Positions 48,191 through 58,213 of a stretch of DNA of 64,000 nt are shown here, in pieces (the stretch's first letter is position 1; each line of letters opens with the position of its first letter). The notes under the pieces were generated by a model. The model made no database searches, was not told the origin of the DNA, and worked only from the letters and a program-made list of their open reading frames with translations. Origin of the DNA: Nelumbo lutea (Eukaryota > Streptophyta > Magnoliopsida > Proteales > Nelumbonaceae); the NCBI GenBank assembly GCA_022828595.1, contig JAKGHH010000001.1:123082999-123146998 (forward strand), given 5' to 3'. The position numbers and the translations under genes were made by a program.

Positions 48191-48216
48191 TCTGGACCTG
48201 TTAAGTTTCTATTTCT

Positions 48217-48240
48217 CCCCCCCCCCCCCCCCCCCCCCCC
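48217..48240. repeat. Homopolymer run of 24 C
   Basis: C24 directly at the upstream edge of the L1 fragment; a second C5 follows after one T. Could be partly an assembly artefact. Confidence 0.9.
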
Positions 48241-48874
48241 TCCCCCATTACTGATCATGCTGTATTTCCAACCTGATTCAATAGCTGCTTAGAGACACTC
48301 CTATTCTCTTTCTCCAGGTTAAGCAAGAAAAGGGAATTACCCACACCCTGAGAAGGACTAAATAAGCTATCCTCCTACTTTGTACTTTATAGGCCTACTT
48401 TTCTCTGATGAAGTAGTTAGGTGAGGGAGGGAGGGAGGTTCTAGTTTTGTTAGTAAATTGTAGAATTCATGAAGAGGTCATGTGTCCTAATTAAACCAAG
48501 AAGACTATGTCTTAGTCCAAGTTGTGAAGGACTTATCTTATTTGTACAAGACTGATTTTACATGATTCTAGTATTAGAAAAGATAGCCAAAAATGAATAG
48601 ACTAAAACAAAAAAGTTGTCACTTAGATCCTTTTCCAAAGGTATTGAAATTCACTGAATCCATGTAGAACACCTTGTGATTGTAAATCTTACAAATTGAC
48701 ATCAATCAACATAAGTAAATAATATTAAGGAAAGCAAGACAACCAGATGTTTCCATCCATCTACCATCTTAGATTTTTTTTTAGATAAATAACTATAGAA
48801 AGTAAATTAATGCAATAAATCAATCCAAACCAAATTGTTATAATTATTGTAAAACAGTTACACATCCAACAATA

Positions 48875-49345
48875 CTTATGGAGCAGAATATTGGACAATC
48901 ACGAAGCAACATATCCAAAAAAAAAAAAGTGTAGTATAAACACATGCACCAAGATTGATGAGACAATGAGTGGAAAACTAGAAAGACAGGATTGGAGATG
49001 AAGTCATTAGAAGGGATCTAAGAATAACTCAAATAGATGATAAAATGAGAAAATTGGACTAAGATGGTTTGGTCACATGCATAGAAGACCGGCTCTCTCT
49101 ATCAAATAAAGAAATAAATAAAAATGACTAGCTCCAACAACTATTAGAAGTGATTTTTTCAAGTTGAAAATAATAGAGGGATTAGGGACAGACCAAAAAG
49201 TACATTAATTAATTATAAGTAATAAGAACCTAAGAACTGATTTAAGCACTCATAAGTTAACAATTGATAACACACTAAGCAGAATAAATAGTGAAATTAT
49301 ATTCATAGCTAACTCCTTATAGTTGGGAGTTGGGCAAAGATGCAT
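48875..49345 (+). mobile_element. RTE LINE C-terminal remnant
   Basis: Broken frames read Y-G-A-E-Y-W-T-I-T-K-Q-H, then E-V-I-R-R-D-L-R-I-T-Q-I-D-D-K-M-R and W-F/V-G-H-M-H-R-R-P, the order of the RTE reverse transcriptase tail. The 3' end near 49320 has ATAGTTGGGA followed by GGGCAAAG. Stops throughout. Confidence 0.68.
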
Positions 49346-51710
49346 AGCACTAGGGTTTTGAAATTGATTAACCAGAAAACTTCATAATTATATTCATATC
49401 CTTGTTTAATGATTTCTATTGCTTAGCCACATGGTTCCCCATCTTATACTACCTTCATCTAGGACGTAAGCTACTTTTATTGTCTTGGAATCACTATATT
49501 TTACCTTATTACCATATAAAAGATCTTTTCCTATATCATGTGCATACACATTTGGCGTGTGAAGAGTTTCCATAAAGTTTTGCAAATTATAAAAATCTAC
49601 CACTTGCAAAATACCATGAAATCCCAATAAACAGTAACATTACTAATAATAGAAGAGCCATACAAATGAGCATATCTAATTGCATTTCTCAAGGAAAAAA
49701 CAATATCTTAATCATTCTTATTTAAAAAGACTATATTCTTGTCTTCCCTTTTTGGTTGTTAAAGGTGACTATAGTGTAGCTAGATAAGAGACTTTTCTTT
49801 TAAACAAGGCCAAACAAAAGTTTACCCAAGGTTTAAAATATCGATACAGTCCGATAATGCCAGATGGGATGTATCGGCCTGCACTAGAGCTCTCTATTTT
49901 TTTAGTTCTTTTTTTTTTGAAACTGGTTCAGGGGGTTGGTTTGGTTTAAGGTTGGTCTACTCCTTGAAATAGGTTTGGACCCCGAAACACTAAGTGTAGG
50001 GGCATATCAAAGGGGCCCTGATATGACACGTATTGGCCAATACACCCCCTCCCCCCGCCCCCAATATGTGACAAAATTATAATCCTTGGGTTTACCATGA
50101 TAGTTCTTTTTGAATAGGTTGGCTTTTATCTCCATATCTCCATACTGATAAAAAAGAATCTCCATATATCTCCATGCAACTGATTAAATGGTTCTACTAT
50201 TTTGTACCAAACTTCTAGAATGTATGATTATGAAAACAAAATTGTACCATGAACTAGATTACATGTTACATACAAGAACCCGATTTGTAGAATTTTAAGG
50301 ACTTAAGTGTACAAGGGGATTAGTTATAGGGACAATTGACCAAAGTGTTCTGTTCATTTTTTTTTATTGGTTGTTCTCTTCACTATTATAGAGTTCAATG
50401 TTCATAGTTCATATGAAGTTTGCCTTTTATTCGACAAGAAAACATAAGAATTCTTCTTTCCCTTTTCTTAAAAAAATCTCAAATTTACCAAGCTTTTTAT
50501 CCTATTTATTAGGCATAATTATGTTGAGCAACCAAATAAGAGATTTCCTACCTAAGCTTTAGAACCTAGTTAACATGAACTGGCTTACAAACTAGTACAA
50601 AACATACCAGTTCATAGGCCTTATAGTATGGTCGAGCAATTTAGGCTAGTTAGTGTGTGTCAAACCTGCAAAACAAATTCTATAATGTAAACAACTAAGG
50701 ACTAACGTAATGTTTATGATGTGTTCTAAGTAGTGTAAAGAATTAAGGAGTAAGAATTAGCAAGACCATTTAAAGCTGATCAGCTAATAGGTTTGGCAGT
50801 CAAGGCCTAGGCAGTCTAGCACTAACAAAACCCAAGACCTGGTCAACTATCCAATTTACCATTTCACTAGCTTAACCACCAGGATAACAATAGTGTACAA
50901 CCACTGATTGTAATTGTTAATGTGATCTCAATGTAACTTGATGTATTAAAACTGGTTCACAAGAGTAATTTGATACCTAAGTATGTACCTAACAACAAAA
51001 GAAAAAACAAAAGATCATAGGAAAGAATATGTACCTAACTCTAACTGTCATTAAAAATGGGAGCGATGCCTTTGGACCTGCAACACAATAGCAACAGAGT
51101 CAAAAGGTTAAAATAAATGGAAACAATAGAACTATCTACCACTACATTAGAACATACAACCTAGTCATTTGAGACCCCTTGCATTTTTTTCTCCTTTGTT
51201 TTTTCATAAGCTCCCATTTTCTAGACATGGTGGACTATGTGTCCCCATCACTAGTACACTGTAGGGGATCTAAAGCTTGGTAGGGGACCATAGTAATAAG
51301 ATTCCAAAAATGTTGTCATTCCCAAAATAATTAAACTAAGTATGAAAACAATTAGACATGTGAAAAAGAAACAAATAGATCAACTAAACTAAAGGGGAAC
51401 CGATTTCCTCACATTAGTTCCGATTACTTTGGATAGATAAGTAGATATTCAACCTGGTCTAGCCTATTTAAGCACAATATTTTAATTAATAGATTTTAAA
51501 TAATAACAAGCAACACAAAAGAACATGATGACTCAATGACTTGACATACCTTTGTCTAAAAAATGTCAGAGTTGATGCATGTCATTGGCATAGTTTTGTC
51601 ATAGATTGGCATATGAAACCAAAAAAGAAAACCCTAAATAATCATAATTTGTAAGGTTATAACAAGTGTTTAGTGGCTGTCATCTAACCTGATTCTTTTA
51701 TGCAACAATT
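49346..51710. other. AT-rich CACTA interior
   Basis: No gene, RNA or clear repeat recognised. Short frames lack known motifs. Confidence 0.4.
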
Positions 51711-51711
51711 G

Positions 51712-52680
51712 TGTTGATGAGGGCGGATTTGGCCCTCCAATGACGTTGTGACACATGGCACCTCGGAACAAATAGGTGACACCCAGAACCACTTAGGCAA
51801 CAACTTGCCATAGCCAAGTTGATGGTATCCCACCTGGTGGTCTGGCACAGGCACGAACTGGCAGCCTGGCCCTAGCGCGAACTGACGGCTTGGCCCTGGC
51901 GCAACCTGGCAGCCTAACACAGGTGCCGACCTGGCGGCCTGGCATGGGCGCCAAACTGGCAGCCTGGCCCAGGCGCGAACTGGAGGCCTGGCACAGGTTC
52001 CAACCTAGCGGCATGGAACAAGCGCCGAACTGGCGACCTGCGAGACGTGCTCGCTGACAAATTCGGCATGCATATCCTAACACTCCCACGATCCTTGGAA
52101 GTTGGCCCACGTGCCGAACGATCCGGAGGGTGGTCAACGTACATGGTGGTTGCCTCAGGGAATCTCGGACCACTTAGGTGACTTCTCGCAAATCTCGGAT
52201 ATGGTGCGTGAAGCCCACGCCAAACAATGTCTATATAAAGGCACCAATCCCAATGGCATAGGGGGGCAAGTAAGCATATTCTAGCTCTCATACTTTGTGA
52301 TTTTTAGCTCGCAATCTACTATGAGATTACTGACTTAAGCATCGGAGCGACCTCGTCAAGTTAGCCACCCCAGGTCCTCTGACATTGATTCCTTGTAGGT
52401 CTCTAAAGAATGACAAAGCTCAACAATCAATCCAGCTCGACAACTAATAGGCCGCTTGACCCTCTGGTCAGCTCGACACCTAATAGGCAGCTTGGCACTC
52501 TGGTCAGCTCATCACCTAACCTGCCTAGCTCGACTCAGTCAGTTCGACACCTAACCTACCTAGTTCGGCCCAGTCAACTCATCACCTAACCTGCCTAACT
52601 CAGCCCAGTTAACTCGGCACCTAATCTCCCCCAACTCGGTCTGATCAGCTCGGCATCCAGGTCCTCATCCAGAAAAAGTT
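51712..52680 (+). repeat. GC-rich solo-LTR-like block with two minisatellites
   Basis: Begins TGTTGATGAGGGCGGATTTGG. Has a TATA box (TATATAAA, 52232-52239) and downstream ACTTAAGCATCGGAGCGACC, the kind of sequence found in R/U5 of plant gypsy LTRs. No polypurine tract, primer site or coding sequence is adjacent, so it looks like a solo LTR; the right end is not fixed. Minisatellite A (51842-52041) repeats a ~30-bp unit around CTGGC(A/C)CAGGCGC.AACTGGC. Minisatellite B (52435-52655) repeats a ~36-bp unit around CTCGACACCTAACCTGCCTAG. Confidence 0.55.
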
Positions 52681-52707
52681 CACTTCGGCCTCTGAGTCAT
52701 CGGCCAC

Positions 52708-52947
52708 TTGGAAGCAAACCAAATGACGAGGTACTTAGCACAAAAAATTGATACATCACCAAAAATTGATTCATCAGGTGTTGCTATGCCTCTATGGTTT
52801 TCCTTCTTAGATGATAAGATAGATAATAGAGGCTTGGCACCAAATGAAGATTTCTTCTCCAACGAGGACGGTTTGGCACCAATTGGAGGTGCTTGTTATC
52901 TTCCACAAACCTGCTTTGTTCTTTACCAAAGCAATTACTACCTTTGA
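52708..52947 (+). other. Unassigned open frame in CACTA interior
   Basis: A frame of about 79 residues with balanced composition (R-Y-L-A-Q-K-I-D, P-L-W-F-S-F-L-D-D-K-I, G-G-A-C-Y-L-P-Q-T-C-F). I do not recognise it. Given the other captured pieces in this element it could be another gene fragment, but this is a guess. Confidence 0.2.
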
Positions 52948-53804
52948 ATGTCATTCAATCTGCAAACATTTATAATTGAGAGATTTAGCCAACCTTAGAT
53001 CATGCAACACTGCTCATTATTCTTCTCCAAAAGAGTCATATATGTCCTTCCTAATTTCTAAATACTCCTAACTCTAGATAGTCCTAGGTTCCTTGGGCTC
53101 CACCCAATCACCCATCAAAGATATCTTATTTTACTCAAATTGGGTGTTTGCAATAATGTTGCTTGTTTGATTCTTGCCGATGATGAGAAAGATTGTTTGG
53201 CCAGGAAAAGCCTCCACAATTTTAAACCAATGGAAAATTTGTTGATGCCAAAAGGCATTGATTGTAATGGACTTTCCATTTGTTTGGCCATGAGCAGCTT
53301 AGAAACATAGGTGGTGATAGACATGGATGTCATCTATTGGACAGAACGGTTCCCAGTAATCCAACATTCTAAAATTTTTTATTTGATTTTCAAATTGCTA
53401 AGAAATAAAATTTTATTTTATATAAAACCAATTAACCTAGACAAGTGGCTGCCTACTATAATTGAATGCAAAGCACACAAAGAAAATATAGATTCTAGGA
53501 TTCACCACTGAAATAGTAATCTATTCATCGTATGAATGCAAACACCCAAATTAGTTGATTATACGATTTTTCACTGAAATAATAATAATCTAGACAAGTG
53601 GCTGCCTACCAGAACTTAGAATCGAAGGGAGGCAAAACAAGTAAACTCGGTTGACATTTTCTTGCAAGATAGAAGAAAAAGTAGATTTTATTAGGGTTTA
53701 TCGATCAGAAAAGACAAATCCCAAATAATAAATCGTATAAACCCATCATTAAGATACAAATTAATGGGTAAGGAGAAAGAATGAGGAAGTTGATGAGCTG
53801 TTAC

Positions 53805-53975
53805 CTTGGTCTTGGTCTCGATGCGGACATTGAGAGAACAAACCCTGGTTGACAGAACGTTAGCGTACCTTTCACCGGCAAAAGGGTTAAAGAAATGGAA
53901 GCCAGGAGGTGCCAATCTCTTGAAAGGACCCTATTGGGAGTTGCTCGCTCACAAGGTAAAGATTAGCTGCCCTGT
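53805..53975 (-). pseudogene. Captured exon of an SPFH/band-7 gene (hypersensitive-induced-reaction like)
   Basis: The minus-strand frame reads L-A-P-P-G-F-H-F-F-N-P-F-A-G-E, then V-L-S-T-R-V, S-L-N-V-R-I-E-T-K-T-K, matching the N-terminal part of plant SPFH-domain HIR-like proteins, which are membrane-scaffold proteins. It ends with K|GTAACAG, a possible splice donor at 53804, exactly at the E-T-K-T-K where such genes often have an exon end. Upstream, L-V-S-E-Q-L-P-I-G-S-F-Q appears in another frame, so a one-base shift lies near 53925. Only one exon is present, close to the right end of the CACTA element; simplest reading is a captured fragment. Confidence 0.55.
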
Positions 53976-54164
53976 AATGGACGTTGTTGATGATGAATCC
54001 CAATTTTTTCAAAAGAGAGTGAAAACGAGTTCGACTGATAGAGAGTTGGAGCAAGTTCGGATGTGTAAGAGAGAGAGAGAGAGAGAGTGAAGATGATAGC
54101 TGAGAGAGACGCAGGAGAAAGACTGCGCGCAAGCCAAATTTTTTAAATTTTAGAACCCGTGCAA

Positions 54165-54395
54165 ATTAAATTGCCACGGTTTAATATTTTCTTAATAAAA
54201 AATGAGGATGTGTTGCAATGGTTAAATTAAAAACCGTATGAATAAATTATATTTAAGCCATGGCCAGGAAATCGTGGCCAGGCTGCAAACAGAAAACGGG
54301 AGTATTGCCACGGATGGTATATTCCGTTGCTACATATAGTATTTTAACCACGGTTTTTTGTCCGTTGCTGAAAAAACCGTAGCTAAAAACGGTTT
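54165..54395. repeat. CACTA right subterminal repeats
   Basis: Same ACGGTTT/CCGTTGC/GCCACGG motifs as the left end, for example near 54172, 54296, 54315, 54352 and 54378. Confidence 0.8.
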
Positions 54396-54412
54396 TTCTT
54401 GTACCAAAACAT

Positions 54413-55130
54413 CATGGCCATGTATAAGAAGATTTACAAGGGTGAGTTTCAATGCCCTTGCAACCTGATTTCCTTCGGACCTGCGCAACCTGATAACTAG
54501 AAGATCCCAGTTTCCTTGTATCAACTGGACCAGTTGATTTAGGTTGCATGCAACTACCACTACCCCCAATATCTCCGGCAACCGCCGCTGACCTCGGACC
54601 AGACGCAGCCTTGAACAACGCCCCGGTCCCAAGCCCAGCCAAGACACTGTTAATAATGTCATCGGTATCTCTAACAGCAACTATTTTGCTCTCCAACCCA
54701 GTGTATAACAACCCAATCACGCCAACACGATTACCGAATTTCTTGCTAGAGTGACCTGACGCATTGAGAACCCGATTGATGCAAAGTTTCAACGTGTCAC
54801 CTTCTTCTGAAGCCTTTTACACCGTCTACAAATTCCTTTCCGGCACTGGCGAGATAGCCACAGCCGGTGTAGTAGGTTAGTTTGGAACAATCGCTCTTGG
54901 TATTGAGATTCTCCGGCAAAACGTAGCTGGGGTTGAGGTAGCCCAAAGTGTCGACGGGAGGTGTACATCTAATCTTTACGTCCTCAACGTGTCCCCTCAA
55001 GGCCAACCCGAAATCCCCTAGCTTGGCATTCCAGTTTCCGTCGTCGAGCACATCTAACGACTTAATGTCCATGTGAATGACTGGTGAGTTCAAGAATGCA
55101 GAGTCTCGACTGATGCGAGGAGAAGAAATG
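54413..55130 (-). pseudogene. Chimeric captured gene: receptor-like kinase fragment joined to TIM23 fragment
   Basis: Two unrelated host genes are joined in one orientation inside the Mutator-like element. First (55130 to about 54905) a kinase piece: N-S-P-V-I-H-M-D-I-K-S (catalytic loop with HMD for HRD), W-N-A-K-L-G-D-F-G-L-A-L (DFG intact) and T-L-G-Y-L-N-P. At about 54900 the same frame runs from T-K-S-D into L-T-Y-Y-T-G-C-G-Y-L, the start of the TIM23 membrane region. After a frame change near 54815 it continues [31 protein letters not shown] and [12 protein letters not shown]23 is the channel subunit of the mitochondrial inner-membrane import translocase. The last TIM23 helix is missing; the frame ends in unassigned sequence. 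The joint is intron-free in the visible part. Confidence 0.8.
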
Positions 55131-55556
55131 GTAAAATATATAAATTTGGTCTGGTTGATCAGTAATTGTTTTCCTTCTTTTTGAGTTTCACTTCACATAC
55201 CATGATTATGGCCTTGATGTTATCTCTGGTTAAGTCTTCTAATTCATCCTTTTCCTCATCTTCGTCATAAAAGGTGTCCCCTTTATCTTGTTAATGTTCT
55301 CCCTTAAATGTTTCAATACCGTTGTTTTTAGTGTAGCCATTTCACCTAAATTCAATGGAGAAGGCAATGAACAGTATAAAAGGGTAATTTAGACATTTAA
55401 AAAAACCTTAAATAGTGAGATGAAAATTTTTTCGAAGTTAACTAACAGAACGTAACAGCTAAAGTTCAAGGAATCTTTGTCACAAAAAAAGTATAGGGGG
55501 ACTTTGTCATTGACCTCAGAGTACAAGGGGGTCTTTGTAATATACCTTTAAAGAAT

Positions 55557-56356
55557 TAAAAGACCATTTTCTTCCTTATGAGGGAAAGACCAAAAAACAG
55601 ATTTAAGTCACTTTAAGTCCAAGCCTAAATATTTGTTGGCCGGATTAGGCCAGAAACAATCATCCCTAATATGGAACCACCCTAACTGAATCAATTACCA
55701 TTTAATCACCTGTTTGATTAACTTAATTTACTATTAGCATAAGTTTACATAATGGTAATTATTGACAATAATTAGTAACAAATAATTTATTACTATTAAC
55801 AAAAAATTAATAATGTTAAATTTTTAAATTTAATTAATAGTTGTTAATGAATATTAAATTTGATATAATTAATAGTTAACTAATGGTAAATTATTAGTAG
55901 AAAATTCATGTTAATTTATTAATAATTAGTAGAAAAAGTTGCTAAAATAACATTTAATTAATAGAATAGTTTATTATAACATCGTCTTTAAGTACAACTA
56001 TAAATTTTCAATATAACATCATCTTTCACCGTGAGTCTTAGGCTATCTTATGCACTTGCTTTACTTCCACTTTTGGGATATTATTACCTCCTTGCTTTAA
56101 TTGTTGTATTTCAATGTATATACATCTATGACTACTTTATGCATAAAAATCTTGACCTATTTTCTCTTTTTACCCATGTGTTGGCATCTCCTTGCTATGT
56201 TGATCATATATTTATGTCATCAAAAGGTTTCTATGCACAAGCATTGGCTCTTCTGATCTTATTGTCAAAACCAAATATCAAATACATCTCTTTTCAAAAT
56301 GAAGAAAAGGAACAAATAAGCACAAGTGCACAACTAAAAACCTGTTGAAGCGAACT
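55557..56356. other. AT-rich stretch
   Basis: Very AT-rich with repeated AATTAATAG/TTAATAATTAG phrases at 55690-55960. No gene seen. Confidence 0.45.
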
Positions 56357-56490
56357 GATAGTGGCTCAGTTGGTAGGGTCTTTGGCTGTTGTAGTAGAGA
56401 CCTGGGATCAAATCTCATTGTCACTAAGATTGGGGGGTTGTGAGGATGGGGATGGGTCACCCCCTAATCGCTTGAAGAAAAAACAAATAA
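56357..56490 (+). mobile_element. tRNA-derived SINE-like sequence
   Basis: TGGCTCAGTTGG at 56361 matches a Pol III A box of tRNA type; GGGATCAAATCTC at about 56404 resembles a B box. An A-rich tail (GAAGAAAAAACAAATAAA) ends it at about 56490. No intact cloverleaf, so a SINE or tRNA pseudogene rather than a tRNA gene. Confidence 0.5.
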
Positions 56491-56512
56491 ATGTGGAAAG
56501 TGGGGCTGTTAA

Positions 56513-56622
56513 GGCTATGTTTGGTTTGATGGAAAAGATAAGGAAATCTATACAAGATTTGTAAAGGTTTCCTTTACCTTTTCCTTCATTTTCCTACTTT
56601 TTCCTTCTAACCAAACATAGCC
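56513..56622. mobile_element. Tourist-type (PIF/Harbinger) MITE
   Basis: Perfect 14-bp inverted ends GGCTATGTTTGGTT/AACCAAACATAGCC with 3-bp duplication TAA (56510-56512, 56623-56625). 110 bp, no coding. Internal halves also pair (AAAGATAAGGAAA against TTTCCTTTACCTTT). Confidence 0.85.
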
Positions 56623-56879
56623 TAAGGGTGGTCTGAATTCAATTTGTTTATAATTGGATTAAATATGGATTCAACCGTATTCGACCCTATATATTTCAAT
56701 TTATTTGATTTAAATATATGTATGTGCTCACATATATTTAAAATTTAAATTATATCTATTAGTAAGTTATTTTTTTACTAAATTTTCATAGGTTCAAGTT
56801 TTATATAAGCATTTTTTCAATTAATTTTGTTCATAAAATATAATATCAAAGTCATGTTTAGTTTTTTTTCCATGGAATA

Positions 56880-57738
56880 TGATGGTGCGCGATCCGGTCG
56901 ATCCTAGCTGTCGGTTACTTTGCCTCTAATGGAATCGGGGGTGCCTGAAACAAGGAAGAAAACGGAGACTTCCGGGGAGAAACCCGGTTGGAACACTCCA
57001 AAGCTCAAGTTAGTACTCTTGAGAAGGCAAGGGAAATGAAGAATTTCAAGACCAAATAGCGCAAGAACCACATATCTCCTTCTTTGGGAGATGGGGCCCT
57101 TTTATAATCACCCTGTACACTCACTCCCATACCTCAGCCAGATCGGGCATCATCACCTCCGCTAGATCGGGTATCATCATCCCTGTTAGACGCCAGTTCG
57201 GGTGTCATAACCTATGTTAGTTGCCAGTTCGAGTGTCATAACCTCTGCCAGTTGTCAGTTCGGGTGTCATAATCGCCACTGCCCTTGTTAGGGTCATCTC
57301 TGCCACGCCTGAGATGGCGGTGGCCGTTGGAGGGCGGCTGTCATGTGTCGGACCCCTAATCAGTCAGGTGTGTCATCTCCGCATATGGGCTTCCTGGGCG
57401 TCAGGTACAGTTGTTCAGTCAGGCGACTTGGAGCCGAAGTGGTGTGCGAGGTGGTCTTGAGTTTCGATAGAAGTATGGCCCGAACTGCCCCTGGGTGGGC
57501 AGTTCGGGTTTTTTGTCTTTTGTGCTCCTCGTAAGGCTCAGGACCTCGAAGGGAGAGCTCGGGTTCCTCCTTGGGGAGCTCGGGTTGTGGGTTCCCTTTT
57601 TGGGGGATCTCGGGACTCCTTTTCTTGGAGCTTGGGTTGTGGGCCCGCTGCCGTGCCGATCTGGCACTTTTGCCAGGTCACCCTAGTTGCTTCCACGTGT
57701 CGCGTGGCCAAGGGGTCGGGCCAAATCTCCCTTCATCA
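56880..57738 (-). repeat. 3' LTR of Tat element 2
   Basis: 859 bp with TGATG/CATCA ends. The minus-strand TATA box TATAAAAG (57099-57106) would be the element's own promoter in the LTR. The middle (57120-57280) has a short repeat of CAGTTCGGGTGTCATAA. Confidence 0.8.
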
Positions 57739-57755
57739 ATTGCCCCCCACTCCCC
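57739..57755 (-). promoter_or_regulatory. Polypurine tract of Tat element 2
   Basis: Minus strand GGGGAGTGGGGGGCAAT directly before the LTR start TGATGAAGGG; conserved in Tat element 1 (18808-18822). Confidence 0.75.
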
Positions 57756-58069
57756 GTGCCCGAGGTCCTGACCCAGCGTAGGGAGTTCACGAGATGACGG
57801 GTGGATTTGCCTCGGGATGCTTTGTCCTTGGTTTGGAACTTCTCCGGTCCGACCTACTTATGTTCTTGACCCAATCAGGGTCGGCTTGGTTCGACCAGGG
57901 GTCAATCCCGGGTTGCGTGCTGCTCACGCGCGGACGCCAAACGAATTTTAAATTTTCAAACATTGAAAATGCGTGCTAAACTAACTTCTCCTCGAGTGGC
58001 GCATAGCCGATTTTGCTGGGAGCCGTTGGATGGTTTTGATCTTGGCCATTGATGCGCGAGTACAATGGC

Positions 58070-58077
58070 TATAAATG
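58070..58077 (+). promoter_or_regulatory. TATA box of the antisense gene (Tat 2)
   Basis: TATAAATG on the plus strand, about 140 bp before the ATG at 58214; equivalent to 19111-19118 in Tat 1. Confidence 0.6.
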
Positions 58078-58213
58078 TGGGGGCCCCTGGTCACTTTCCT
58101 TCGCCATTCTTCAGCATCCATTTCTTGAGCTCGCGTTCAAGGCTGTTAGCTAGCGTCATTTTTCATAGTTCGGTAGCTTTTCCCAATGAGTCCTCAACCT
58201 TCTCTTTGTTTCG

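Larger units (their letters stand above)
41585..54402. mobile_element. CACTA (En/Spm) element, 12.8 kb, non-autonomous, inside the Mutator-like element
   Basis: The left end CACTATAGGAAAAATTGG is a CACTA terminus; the right end reads TTTTTCTTGT, the expected complement but lacking the last AGTG. The 3-bp duplication ACC (41582-41584, 54403-54405) is still present on both sides. Both ends (41600-42110 and 54165-54395) are packed with GCAACGGTTTT/CCGTTGC/CCACGG motifs in both orientations, as in CACTA subterminal repeats that bind transposase. No TNP2 or TNPA coding sequence is visible. The interior carries two host-gene fragments, LINE remnants and repeats. Confidence 0.88.
41301..55547. mobile_element. 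Mutator-like element carrying host gene fragments (Pack-MULE type), split by a CACTA element
   Basis: The termini match as inverted repeats for about 95 bp: ACAAAGACCCCC, TTGTACT, GGTCA, AAAGTCCCC, CTTGAACTTTAG occur in the same order from 41301 inwards and, on the minus strand, from 55547 inwards. Exact 9-bp direct repeats TTAAAGAAT flank it (41292-41300 and 55548-55556); a 9-bp duplication is the Mutator hallmark. Removing the nested CACTA (41585-54402) leaves about 1.4 kb: TIR, spacer, the kinase/TIM23 chimera and the other TIR. No transposase, so non-autonomous. Confidence 0.82.

Noticed and set aside
51793..52291. Arginine/proline-rich frames on the minus strand
   Set aside because: By-product of the GC-rich minisatellite; several frames are open at once.
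56361..56420. tRNA gene
   Set aside because: A-box and weak B-box motifs are present, but no acceptor stem or full cloverleaf can be drawn; a SINE or pseudogene fits better.
57343..57979. Cluster of overlapping plus-strand frames
   Set aside because: They lie in the Tat 2 LTR and leader, are glycine/leucine-rich in multiple frames, and have no counterpart in Tat 1.
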